Below, in pieces: positions 49,982 through 58,186 of a stretch of 64,000 bases of DNA. The translations under genes were made by a program, and so were the position numbers. This DNA comes from DATFTE01 sp963802575. Lineage in GTDB: Bacteria; Acidobacteriota; Terriglobia; Terriglobales; Acidobacteriaceae. The stretch is from assembly GCA_963802575.1 (NCBI GenBank), contig CAWDJF010000007.1, positions 496,001-560,000 on the forward strand. The letters are read 5' to 3'. The notes under the pieces were generated by a model. It ran no database searches. It was not told the DNA's origin and saw nothing but the letters and a program-made list of their open reading frames with translations. The stretch's first letter is position 1. Each line of letters begins with the position of its first letter.

Positions 49982-50011
49982 GGGGACCAGTGATCCTCGC
50001 GGAGGCGCCAC

Positions 50012-50506
50012 TTAGTGTACGTGCAGGGCCCGGGGGCGGCGACTCCTCCCCAAACCGACGGAGCGCACGCGGTCATAGGCAGTATGCAAGTCCCGGCTAA
50101 GCAAGTGCACCACCTGGAGGCAGGCCTCGCGATGGTCGCGCAGGAAACGCAACAGATCCTTGCGTTTCACGCACGCCAGGGTGGCATTTTCCAGCGCTTC
50201 GGCCGTCACTTCGTACGGCGTGCTGGACAGTGATGCACTGAGCCCCAGGACTTCTCCGGGCCCCGCAATCCGCAGAGTCAGGCGCTTGCCCGACTCCGAA
50301 CATAAGGAGAGTTTGACTCGGCCTTCGCATAGAACGAACGTGCTCTTCGAGGCAGAGCCCTCGCGAAACAGCACCGTACCTCGCGGATACACGCTGAGGG
50401 ACTTGATGGCATCAAACGCTTCCAGCACATTCTCGGGCAGGTCGCAGAAAAGACGATCGGGACGAAGCACGCATTCTCGACAACTCGCTGGAATCATGCT
50501 CTCCAT
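50012..50506 (-). CDS. Crp/Fnr-family sensor protein lacking the DNA-binding domain
   Basis: A 164-residue cyclic-nucleotide-binding-type domain with the central helix and then a stop; the usual C-terminal helix-turn-helix of 60-70 residues is absent. Compared with the full paralogue at 50598 it aligns up to SVGLGRS, then ends in RRPRALHVH. Cys9, Cys12 and Cys21 (CRECVLRPDRLFC) and Cys112 (LACVKRKDLL) are arranged like the four FNR cluster ligands. ATG 50506 or 50497 is likely; the longer GTG start would fall inside operator site 4. It lies 30 bases before the tetraheme gene. Confidence 0.78.
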   Translation of the reverse strand: MESMIPASCRECVLRPDRLFCDLPENVLEAFDAIKSLSVYPRGTVLFREGSASKSTFVLCEGRVKLSLCSESGKRLTLRIAGPGEVLGLSASLSSTPYEVTAEALENATLACVKRKDLLRFLRDHREACLQVVHLLSRDLHTAYDRVRSVGLGRSRRPRALHVH

Positions 50507-50540
50507 GTGCTTGTGATAGTCCCGCTGAGGTGAGAAAACA

Positions 50541-50554
50541 GTGATACCAGTCAC
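50541..50554. promoter_or_regulatory. Crp/Fnr-type operator, site 4
   Basis: GTGATACCAGTCAC, an exact GTGA-N6-TCAC palindrome, 35 bases before the start of the HTH-less Crp gene, so this gene and the tetraheme gene are probably under the regulon. Confidence 0.7.
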
Positions 50555-50597
50555 CTTTCAGGGTGACCGCTGTACCGTGCGGACGCCCGCGTGGACA

Positions 50598-51320
50598 TCA
50601 GTTGTTGGTCGCCATCATTTTCAGCGCAGCCTTGTTGCGGATCACCAGCGTTGAGCCCTTGGCTTGCACGATCTGCCGCTTCTTCATGTCGGCGAAAAGC
50701 CGTGTAACCGTCTCGCGCGAGGTTCCGATCATTTGAGCAATCTCTTCGTGAGTTAGCGCCAGCTTAAGACGCGGCTCCTGTTTTGCCGCCTCGCCATTTT
50801 TTGAGGTCCACTCCAATAGCAGCTTGGCCAACTTCTCTCCTGCGGAGTGGGACAACCCCAAGGCACGTACTTCGTGGCAGGCATTGTTATATTTCTCGCT
50901 CAATTGCTCGGCGACTTTGAAGCAGGCGTCGGAATGATCTTTCAGGAAGCGCAAGAAGTCTTCGCGCTTCACGAAGTTCACCTGGCAGGGATCAATGGTC
51001 TCGGCCGTCAACTCATAGGGCTTCCCGGAGACAGTGGCACTCAGGCCCAGCACTTCGCCGGGTTCGGCGATCTTAAGAATCAGGGTCTTGCCATCGGTGG
51101 CGCAAATGGACAGCTTCACGCGCCCCTTGCAGAGCACGAAGATGCCGCGAGGCGCCTGCCCTTCAACGAACAGCACTGCGCCCTTAGGGTACGCGGTAGC
51201 ATATTTAACGTTTTCGAAGGCCTGCAGCGCAGAGGTGGGCAGGTCGCAGAAGATGCGATCCACCCGCATCTTGCAGGTCAGGCAGCTTTCAATAATGTCT
51301 AAACCGTATGGTGAGAGCAC
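50598..51320 (-). CDS. Crp/Fnr-family transcriptional regulator
   Basis: A 240-residue regulator. The beta-roll sensor domain (about 25-140) has YPKGAVLFVEGQAPRGIFVL and GEVLGLSATVSGKPYELTAE. The helix-turn-helix (about 180-225) has LTHEEIAQMIGTSRETVTRL. The N-terminal CLTCKMRVDRIFC gives Cys13, Cys16 and Cys25, and one more Cys sits in the central part, so an Fe-S sensor is possible. The recognition helix GTSRETVTRL is Crp-like, consistent with GTGA half-sites. Start GTG 51320 is preceded by AGGGGGTAGG. Three operator-like sites lie upstream, which suggests autoregulation. Confidence 0.88.
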   Translation of the reverse strand: MLSPYGLDIIESCLTCKMRVDRIFCDLPTSALQAFENVKYATAYPKGAVLFVEGQAPRGIFVLCKGRVKLSICATDGKTLILKIAEPGEVLGLSATVSGKPYELTAETIDPCQVNFVKREDFLRFLKDHSDACFKVAEQLSEKYNNACHEVRALGLSHSAGEKLAKLLLEWTSKNGEAAKQEPRLKLALTHEEIAQMIGTSRETVTRLFADMKKRQIVQAKGSTLVIRNKAALKMMATNN

Positions 51321-51361
51321 GTGCCTACCCCCTGTGACACCGCCTGTATGGACCAAGGCCT

Positions 51362-51375
51362 GTGACCGGCGTCAC
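51362..51375. promoter_or_regulatory. Crp/Fnr-type operator, site 5
   Basis: GTGACCGGCGTCAC, an exact GTGA-N6-TCAC palindrome, 42 bases before the start of the full Crp/Fnr gene. Confidence 0.7.
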
Positions 51376-51408
51376 CATCACAGTGTCTGCCGGGGGAGAA
51401 CTGTTAGC

Positions 51409-51424
51409 TGTGATAATTGGCACA
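51409..51424. promoter_or_regulatory. Crp/Fnr-type operator, site 6 (one mismatch)
   Basis: TGTGATAATTGGCACA differs from TGTGA-N6-TCACA at one position. It lies between the divergent Crp/Fnr and TonB-domain genes. Confidence 0.55.
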
Positions 51425-51430
51425 GGTGAT

Positions 51431-51446
51431 TGTGATCTCACTCACA
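51431..51446. promoter_or_regulatory. Crp/Fnr-type operator, site 7 (full 16-base consensus)
   Basis: TGTGATCTCACTCACA equals the complete TGTGA-N6-TCACA consensus. It is 98 bases before the TonB-domain gene and 22 bases from site 6, so it could serve either divergent gene. Confidence 0.75.
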
Positions 51447-51544
51447 AGGGCAAAAACCCTTGGTTTCACTGGATTTAAGAGGTGGTTTCGAGGCATACTA
51501 GCGGGCAGGAAACTCCCGCGGGGCGCGGGCAGGAGTCTGGTTTT

Positions 51545-52345
51545 ATGGCCATGCTGGAGGGAAACCATCCGCCGCAACTGAACGGGGCGGAGGAGGCGGG
51601 ACCGGAACTCAAGCAGCGGCGGGTCATGCTGGCAGCGCTCGCGCTGCTACTGGTGGCGCTCATTCTGGTTCTGATCAAAGACCGGCAGTTCTGGTTCCCC
51701 GCGAGCGAAAGCGCGGAAGCCACCACCACATCCGATCAACCGGACGACGCGAATCCGCAAGACAACGCACTTACCTACAACGCGAAGACAGGGGCTACGA
51801 CTCCCCCTCCGGCACACGCAAAATCCAAGCCTCATCCTCCTGCTCCCACAGTGCCGACACTAGAAGAGGCCACGGCTCCAGTTGTCAATCGAACAGCGCT
51901 TCCGCCGCTTGATGTGGAGGTGGTTGCCGGAGACCAACAGCGGCCCATTAGGACCGTGAACCCGTCGGTGAAAGTCGACATGCAAGCCGGCACGCCTCCG
52001 TCACACGGATCCGCCGCCGTGCAGCAGGCCGTCAGCGGCGTGTCGTCCGCAAACGAGCGGGTCGTGCTTTCGGCTGACGCGAAACAAGTGGTGACGCATT
52101 CGGTTGAACCCAGCTATCCCACGCTCGCAAAGCAGATGAAGGTACAAGGCTCGGTGGTCCTGCAGGCGCTGATCGGAAAAGAAGGAACCATTCAAGACCT
52201 GCAGATCCTCAGTGGCCCTCAGATTCTTTCGAGCGCTGCGCGCGAAGCGGTGATGCAGTGGCGCTTCAAACCCTACTACCAGTCGGGCCAGGCGGTCGAA
52301 ACCGAAGCCAAAATCACGGTCAACTTCACCATCTCCACCTATTAG
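51545..52345 (+). CDS. TonB C-terminal domain protein (energy transducer-like)
   Basis: A 266-residue protein with an N-terminal membrane segment (about 29-46, MLAALALLLVALILVLI) and a Pro/Ala-rich periplasmic spacer. The C-terminal TonB domain (about 180-262) has HSVEPSYPTLAKQMKVQGS and AVMQWRFKPYYQSGQ. I chose ATG 51545 (MAMLEGNHPP) because it gives a short cytoplasmic tail. It is divergent from the Crp/Fnr gene across operator sites 5-7. Confidence 0.85.
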   Translation: MAMLEGNHPPQLNGAEEAGPELKQRRVMLAALALLLVALILVLIKDRQFWFPASESAEATTTSDQPDDANPQDNALTYNAKTGATTPPPAHAKSKPHPPAPTVPTLEEATAPVVNRTALPPLDVEVVAGDQQRPIRTVNPSVKVDMQAGTPPSHGSAAVQQAVSGVSSANERVVLSADAKQVVTHSVEPSYPTLAKQMKVQGSVVLQALIGKEGTIQDLQILSGPQILSSAAREAVMQWRFKPYYQSGQAVETEAKITVNFTISTY

Positions 52346-52450
52346 AAGAAACCGCACAGTTTCTCCCGCAGCTCGCGCCGCGGACTGTATTCTCTCGCGG
52401 CTCCGCGACTGTTCGTTTGGGCCCTTCGCGACAGCGCGCAGAACCTTACA

Positions 52451-52873
52451 ATGGCTGTCATTCTTATGAAACGGCTACGTCACTTCGCTGATGTTTTTGT
52501 CATAGTTGCCGCCGGAGTAGTGCTTGTGGCTGCGCAACCGCAGTCAACGCAGCCTGTTCCCGTAATGGATGGTGGGGCTGGGCCTTGTTCTTGTGAGCTC
52601 ACGGTCATGACTCCGGACGGAAAGCCGGCGCCTGCGGCGGATGTGAAGGTACATATCGAATATGGCTTTGGCGGGTTTCACCGGCTTGATCTGGAAGCAG
52701 GCACAAATGTGGATGGGAAGGTCCGGTTTACGGGACTTCCGGCCAAGGTGAAGCGGCCACCGTTGGAGTTTCGCGCTTCTAAGGATCAGCTAGCCGGGGT
52801 CGCGACCTTCGATCCGCAGGCGGAGTGCCAGGCGAAACATGATGTCGCGCTGGAGAAGGCGTCGACAAAATAA
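52451..52873 (+). CDS. Small secreted protein with CarboxypepD_reg-like beta domain
   Basis: Not recognised to family level. The 140-residue protein has a hydrophobic N-terminus (about 12-28, ADVFVIVAAGVVLVAAQ) that is probably a signal peptide. A small beta-sandwich-like domain follows (MTPDGKPAPAADVKVHIEYG, NVDGKVRFTGLPAKVK). Three Cys occur (CSC and ECQ). ATG 52466 is an alternative start giving a more typical signal peptide. It stands alone. Confidence 0.65.
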   Translation: MAVILMKRLRHFADVFVIVAAGVVLVAAQPQSTQPVPVMDGGAGPCSCELTVMTPDGKPAPAADVKVHIEYGFGGFHRLDLEAGTNVDGKVRFTGLPAKVKRPPLEFRASKDQLAGVATFDPQAECQAKHDVALEKASTK

Positions 52874-52950
52874 GATCCACCACAGAGTAGAGACTCATTG
52901 AGGAACTAACTGACAAATATTTCTTGTCCCTGCTCGGTTGTTGAACTTCC

Positions 52951-53769
52951 TCAATGCTCGTGATCGTGGTCGTGGTGGGAGTGGCCGTGAAGGTGAGGGT
53001 GTGAGTGGGTCACTCCGGCGTGGGAGTGGCGGTGAGCGTGAATGAGATTGGCTCGCAGCAGCAGGTCGGTATTACCCAGAATTTCCGCAGGAGTTCCATT
53101 GGCGATCACCGTGCCTGCCTCAAGAACGACCACGCGATCGGCGATGTCCTCGACAATTTCCAATTGATGAGTAGCGGTAATAACCGTTTTTGCAGTTCCC
53201 TTCCACTGCTGAATCAAATCGACAACCTGGCTTTGGCTCTTCGGATCAAGGCTCGCCGTAGGCTCATCGAGCAACAAGACCTCGGGATCAAGCACCAGGG
53301 CTGACGCCAACGCGACGCGTTTCTTTTCACCCCCTGAGAGCCGGTAGGGCGGTCGGTCTTTCAGGGGAGAGATGGCCATGAAGGCGAGCATCTCGTCGAC
53401 GCGGCGCAGAAGATCTTCTTTTTTCCAGCGAAGTTGCAAAGGGCCGTAAGCAACCTCGTCGAACACAGTGGGATTGAACAACTGCACATCGGGATTCTGA
53501 AAGACGAGCGCGACTCGACGACGAAAAGCGAGAGAGAAAGCTTCGTCCTGAAAGCGCTGGGGGCTTAGCGGCTCACCTTCAAAAAGCACCGAGCCTGCCG
53601 ACGAGAAATAAAGCGCATCGACGATCCGCAGCAGCGTGGACTTTCCGGATCCATTCGCACCGAGCAGAGCCACGCGCTCCCCCCGATCCACGTGAAGCGA
53701 GAGGCCTCGTATAGCGGGGATGCCTTCATAGTCGAAGTGTACGTCTTGCAGCTCGAAGGCCCTGGGCAA
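52951..53769 (-). CDS. cbiO: Cobalt/nickel ECF importer ATPase CbiO
   Basis: A 272-residue ABC ATPase. Walker A GANGSGKSTLLR is at about 36-47, the Q-loop in VFQNPDVQLFNPTV, the signature LSGGEKKRVALASALV, Walker B EVLLLDEPTASLD and the H-loop ITATHQLE. The C-terminal 30 residues are extremely His-rich (about 12 His), a metal-binding tail that fits Ni or Co. Start TTG 53769 has GGGAGG nine bases upstream. It follows cbiQ by 6 bases. Confidence 0.93.
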   Translation of the reverse strand: MPRAFELQDVHFDYEGIPAIRGLSLHVDRGERVALLGANGSGKSTLLRIVDALYFSSAGSVLFEGEPLSPQRFQDEAFSLAFRRRVALVFQNPDVQLFNPTVFDEVAYGPLQLRWKKEDLLRRVDEMLAFMAISPLKDRPPYRLSGGEKKRVALASALVLDPEVLLLDEPTASLDPKSQSQVVDLIQQWKGTAKTVITATHQLEIVEDIADRVVVLEAGTVIANGTPAEILGNTDLLLRANLIHAHRHSHAGVTHSHPHLHGHSHHDHDHEH

Positions 53770-53775
53770 AAGCGG

Positions 53776-54591
53776 TTACCTCCCTATCCATGCGGCGAGA
53801 CATCCTACGCAAAGGAAGGCAGCGAGTCCAGCGTAGTCGCGCGCTTTCATGCGAAAGTCGGTGAGCAACTGGATGTCTCCGCGAAAGCCGCGGGAGAGCA
53901 TGGCGAGATAGACTTCCTGGCTGAGTTCCATGCTTTTGCTCAACAGCACTCCCGCGGTGCGGGCGGTGACGCGACGACTCTCGGTGCCCGTGAGCACTCC
54001 CACCGTGCGGCTTTGCCGTGATTCAAACATCTGATTAGCAGTCTCGAGCAACAGGAACACATAGCGATGCGTCATGGCCAGCATGGTGACGACTTCAGCG
54101 GGCAGATGGAGCGAGCGCAGTGCTTTCAGGGTATGGGTCCAAGGCATAGAAAACACGAGCACGGTGGTGAGAGTCGCGGCAGTCTCGACGCGCAGGATGA
54201 GCAAAAGCGCAGTTCGCAATCCCTGCGCGGTGATTGAAAGATGTCGAATGGAAAGAGACACAATCGCTTCGCCGGGAGTAGTGAACAATGCGGGCAAGGC
54301 GATCAGCCCTGTGAAGACCAGGACTACGAGCCAGACGCGCTTGGCCAAAGATAGCAGACTTACTTTTGAGGCGATGGCGATCACTACAGCGATGACAAAA
54401 AGAACGGCGACGATCTCCAGCCGTCGGCAGAGGACTACCGAAACAACCAAAGACAACAAGCCAACGAGTCGGACGCGGGGGTCGAATTGCTGCAGCAAGC
54501 CCGGTTGATTAGCGACTTGCTCGGACAAGAGCGCCTTCGAGAGGGCCCGCGTGAAGCCTTGCAGTGTCGACTGAATAAAATGTTGCGTCAC
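53776..54591 (-). CDS. cbiQ: Cobalt/nickel ECF importer transmembrane subunit CbiQ
   Basis: A 271-residue T component with about five hydrophobic segments. It has FDPRVRLVGLLSLVVSVV near residue 38 and the coupling-helix region (LALAMTHRYVFLLLETANQM-like, here MLAMTHRYVFLLLE, with the later AMLSRGFRG). I chose GTG 54591, which overlaps the cbiM stop. Longer frames run antisense-like through cbiM. It couples the substrate-binding CbiM to CbiO. Confidence 0.9.
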   Translation of the reverse strand: MTQHFIQSTLQGFTRALSKALLSEQVANQPGLLQQFDPRVRLVGLLSLVVSVVLCRRLEIVAVLFVIAVVIAIASKVSLLSLAKRVWLVVLVFTGLIALPALFTTPGEAIVSLSIRHLSITAQGLRTALLLILRVETAATLTTVLVFSMPWTHTLKALRSLHLPAEVVTMLAMTHRYVFLLLETANQMFESRQSRTVGVLTGTESRRVTARTAGVLLSKSMELSQEVYLAMLSRGFRGDIQLLTDFRMKARDYAGLAAFLCVGCLAAWIGR

Positions 54592-55673
54592 GCGCCAGCC
54601 TCGGGCTGTCGTTTTCGTCGGCTCACGGACCGTGCGGCCAGCGCAGCCAATGCGAGAAACCCCACGCCGAAGACGGCTGAGAGGAGGTATCCGAAGGCGG
54701 GGCTTTTGATAAATCTGGGAGCGTAGCCGGGAAACGGGGCGGTCCATAAGGATGACAGCTTTTGCAGACCAACTGGAACGGATGACGGTGGGGCCTGATT
54801 GCCGGAAGCGGCCCCGATCCGCGCGCGAGCGTGAGCGTTCGCGAAGTCGGCTGAGGACCATTCTCCCCATGCCGTACCTGCCGCCAGAATGCCCAATGGA
54901 GTAAGCACCATTAACAGAGCCACAGCCCACCAGAGTTTTTTCTGTGTGGCTTCATAGGCCGGTATTGGAAACGGCGCCTCCGGTCCTTGCGCCAGATTCT
55001 TTACTCCGCGAAGCAATCCAACATCTGTCTTTTGCAAAAACGAAACCATACTAGCGGAAATGGCTGCTTCCGCGAGACCCGCGAAGGTCAAGTGCCCAAG
55101 CATCATGGCGGGGATGGCCACGCCTAACGAATACGGGGCGTAGAGCGGCGTGCCCGACATGTCATGGAAGAGGAGGGGCTGGATCCCGAACTCGATTGCG
55201 GTGACGAAAGCTGAGGCATTGATGGCGCAGTATCCAGCAACAGCCGCAGCGAGCACACGGCGGCGAGAGGTAACCTCTGAGTTCGCGGCGATCGTGCGAT
55301 AGACAGCGTACGCCACGAACGATCCGAAGATTGCCATGTTGAGGCAGTTCGCGCCCAGCGTGGTAATTCCGCCATCGCCAAAAAACAGAGCTTGAATGGC
55401 AAGGGCAATTGAAATGGCGAGGATCGATCCCCAGGGGCCAAGTACGATGGCGGCGACCGCGACTCCAACGGCGTGGCCGGTGGTTCCTCCCGGCAATGGA
55501 ACATTGAACATCATGACCACGAACGAGAACGCGGCGAAGACCGAGATGAGCGGGATGGTGCGCGTGGTAAGAATACGCTTGATGCGCCGGAGAGCCGCGT
55601 ACCAACCCGAGGCCGCGAGCACATACAGTGTCGCGCATGTCGACGGGCTGAGATAGCCATCAGGGATATGCAT
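54588..55673 (-). CDS. cbiM: Cobalt/nickel ECF importer substrate component CbiM with C-terminal PDGLE/CbiN-like region
   Basis: A 361-residue S component. The start must be ATG 55673, because MHIPDGYLSP is the metal-binding N-terminus of CbiM/NikM (Met1-His2 coordinates the ion). Other signature segments are FVVMMFNVPLPGGTTGHAVG and FGDGGITTLGANCLNMAI. The C-terminal third (about 245-361) adds membrane segments with ADFANAHAR and FPGYAPRFIKSPAFGYLLSA, typical of fused CbiN/PDGLE parts. Whether cobalt or nickel is transported is not resolved. No cobalamin riboswitch is seen upstream. Confidence 0.93.
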   Translation of the reverse strand: MHIPDGYLSPSTCATLYVLAASGWYAALRRIKRILTTRTIPLISVFAAFSFVVMMFNVPLPGGTTGHAVGVAVAAIVLGPWGSILAISIALAIQALFFGDGGITTLGANCLNMAIFGSFVAYAVYRTIAANSEVTSRRRVLAAAVAGYCAINASAFVTAIEFGIQPLLFHDMSGTPLYAPYSLGVAIPAMMLGHLTFAGLAEAAISASMVSFLQKTDVGLLRGVKNLAQGPEAPFPIPAYEATQKKLWWAVALLMVLTPLGILAAGTAWGEWSSADFANAHARARIGAASGNQAPPSSVPVGLQKLSSLWTAPFPGYAPRFIKSPAFGYLLSAVFGVGFLALAALAARSVSRRKRQPEAGA

Positions 55674-55853
55674 GGTTCCGGCGTTCGCGCAAACTATCAT
55701 AGCGTGTTCGCGAGAGAGATTCCCGTCGTGGCTGTGGGAGCAAAGCATCGTAGTGCGATTTGAGTTATTCTTTCAGTAAGTAAGCCTCGCCGGGCGAACT
55801 GTGGGTGGCGCGCGGCATCTCTACCTCAATTGAAGGCTACTGGAGGACGTCTA

Positions 55854-58124
55854 GTGAACGCACGCCGTCTGCTGGCTTGCTGTCTGGTTTGTTCCCTTCT
55901 TTCCATTTACAGCCCCGCGCAGTCATCGAATACTTCCCGTCTGGATGGGTTTTCGACCCAGGCCTTCACGCAAGAACGGGAGTGGGAGAAAAAGTTTCAG
56001 GATGGCATCGTCGCTGACAACCTGCGCGAGAATCTACGGAGATTGAGCGCGCGTCCCCATCATGTAGGCTCGCCTTACGATAAAGATAACGCTGAATGGA
56101 TGTTAGGGAAATTCAAGGAATACGGCTTCGACGCCCGCATCGAGACCTTTCAGGTTCTATTTCCCACGCCGAAAGAAAGAGCGGTCGAACTGGTGGCGCC
56201 CACGCAGTTCAAGGCAAAGCTGCAAGAGCCGGTATTGACGGTGGATCCGACATCGGGTCAGACCTCGGAGCAATTGCCCACTTACAACGCCTATTCGATT
56301 GACGGAGACGTGACTGCTCCGCTGGTTTATGTGAATTACGGCATGCGGGAGGACTACGAGGAACTTGATCGCCTGGGAATTTCGGTGAAGGGGGCCATCG
56401 TGATCGCGCGTTACGGCAACGGGTGGCGCGGCATCAAACCTAAAGTGGCGGGCGAGCACGGAGCCATCGGCTGCATCATCTATTCCGATCCCAAGGGTGA
56501 CGGCTATTTCAACGGCGATGACTATCCCAAGGGAGGCTGGCGTCCGAAAGATGGCGTGCAACGCGGCAGTGTGATGGACACGGATTATCCCGGCGATCCG
56601 CTGACGCCGGGCGTGGGAGCTACCGCAGACGCGAAGCGGTTAGAGATCAAAGATGCCAGGACGATTACGCGCATCCCCGTGCTACCGATCTCCTACGCTG
56701 ACGCCCTACCGCTGCTTACGGCGCTCGCTGGACCGGTCGCCCCGGAAGATTGGCGCGGCGCGTTGCCGATCACCTATCACGTTGGACCCGGGCCGGCAAA
56801 AGTTCATCTCAAGGTTGCTTCCAATTGGGACCTGAAGCCCGTCTATGACGTGATCGCCACCATGCAAGGATCGGGAGCACCGGACCAGTGGGTGCTTCGC
56901 GGAAATCATCACGACGCCTGGGTGAATGGAGCGGAAGATCCGTTGTCGGGGATGGTAGCGGTGCTGGAAGAGGCGCGGATGTTGGGCGAACTACGTAAGC
57001 AGGGATGGACTCCCAAGCGCACGATCATTTATTGCGCATGGGATGGCGAAGAACCGGGGCTGTTGGGTTCGACCGAGTGGGTGGAGACGCATCTCGCGGA
57101 CCTGCAAAAACATGCGGTCGCGTACATCAACTCAGATGGCAACGGGCGCGGATATTTTCATGCTTCTGGTTCACATGATCTGGAGCATTTCATCAATGAT
57201 GTAGCGCGCGATGTGAATGATCCAGAGAAAGGAATTTCCGCATGGCAGCGTGCGCATCTCCTGCGAATCAAGCGGGCGAACACAGAGGACCGCGGTGAAC
57301 TACGCAAGCGGGCGGATTTGCGCATCGGCTCGTTGGGGGATGGTTCCGACTACACCGCGTTTCTCGATCATGCGGGCGTGTCCGCCTTGAATATCGGCTA
57401 CGGCGGCGAGGATGATGGCGATCAGTATCACTCTATCTACGACGATTTCTACTGGTACACGCACTTTGACGATACCGACTTCTCTTACGGCCGCGCGTTG
57501 GCGCAGACCGGAGGAACGGCGGTGATGCGACTGGCGCAAGCCGATCTGCTCCCGTTCAACTACGCGGGGCAGGCAGACACCATCGAGCGCTATGAGAAGG
57601 AAATCGAAAAATTGTTGAAAGACAGGCAGGACGAAATTACCGAGCGTAATCTCGAATTGAAGGAGGGCGTCTTCAGCGCGACAGCCGATCCGAAGAAAAC
57701 TTCGGTGCCGCCGCCGGTGGAGACGGTGCCTCCCTATATGAATTTTGCTCCGCTGAAGAACTCGATTGAAGCTCTGAAAATCAGTGCGGATCGCTACCAG
57801 GCGGCGTGGACGAAAGCGTGGTCGAATGGAACGATCGGACTCTCGCAGCCTGCGATGGATGCACTGAACCTCGATCTGATCAAGATTCAGCGCACTTTTT
57901 TGACAGATCGCGGATTGCCCGAGCGTCCGTGGTTCCGGCATCAGGTGTACGCGCCGGGAGCTTACACAGGGTACGGCGCCAAGCCGATTGCGGCTGTCCG
58001 CGAATATATGGATCAGAAGAAGTGGAAGGAAGCCGACGCCGAAGTTCCGGGCGTGGCGAAGGTTATTGATGATGCCGCCGCGGCAATCGGGAAAGCCGCC
58101 GACGATCTGGAAGCGGGACGGTGA
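55854..58124 (+). CDS. Secreted M28 family peptidase (glutamate carboxypeptidase II-like), paralogue 2
   Basis: A 756-residue paralogue of the gene at 34709. Signal peptide (VNARRLLACCLVCSLLSIYS), protease-associated domain, and the same catalytic pattern: NHHDAWVNGAEDPLSG, WDGEEPGLLGSTEW, NSDGNGRG (Asp ligand present) and YHSIYDDFYW. GTG 55854 is supported by GGAGG at 55842-55846 and by the signal peptide. It heads a peptidase run with S9A and M3 genes. Confidence 0.93.
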   Translation: MNARRLLACCLVCSLLSIYSPAQSSNTSRLDGFSTQAFTQEREWEKKFQDGIVADNLRENLRRLSARPHHVGSPYDKDNAEWMLGKFKEYGFDARIETFQVLFPTPKERAVELVAPTQFKAKLQEPVLTVDPTSGQTSEQLPTYNAYSIDGDVTAPLVYVNYGMREDYEELDRLGISVKGAIVIARYGNGWRGIKPKVAGEHGAIGCIIYSDPKGDGYFNGDDYPKGGWRPKDGVQRGSVMDTDYPGDPLTPGVGATADAKRLEIKDARTITRIPVLPISYADALPLLTALAGPVAPEDWRGALPITYHVGPGPAKVHLKVASNWDLKPVYDVIATMQGSGAPDQWVLRGNHHDAWVNGAEDPLSGMVAVLEEARMLGELRKQGWTPKRTIIYCAWDGEEPGLLGSTEWVETHLADLQKHAVAYINSDGNGRGYFHASGSHDLEHFINDVARDVNDPEKGISAWQRAHLLRIKRANTEDRGELRKRADLRIGSLGDGSDYTAFLDHAGVSALNIGYGGEDDGDQYHSIYDDFYWYTHFDDTDFSYGRALAQTGGTAVMRLAQADLLPFNYAGQADTIERYEKEIEKLLKDRQDEITERNLELKEGVFSATADPKKTSVPPPVETVPPYMNFAPLKNSIEALKISADRYQAAWTKAWSNGTIGLSQPAMDALNLDLIKIQRTFLTDRGLPERPWFRHQVYAPGAYTGYGAKPIAAVREYMDQKKWKEADAEVPGVAKVIDDAAAAIGKAADDLEAGR

Positions 58125-58186
58125 GATGGTCGTTGGCCGTTCGTCTTTCGTCGTTGGTCAAAACAACTTCTACAGAGGACTGCTTT

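Noticed and set aside
55674..55853. Possible cobalamin riboswitch upstream of cbiM
   Set aside because: No B12-box-like core is visible in the 180-base gap; regulation of the importer cannot be read.
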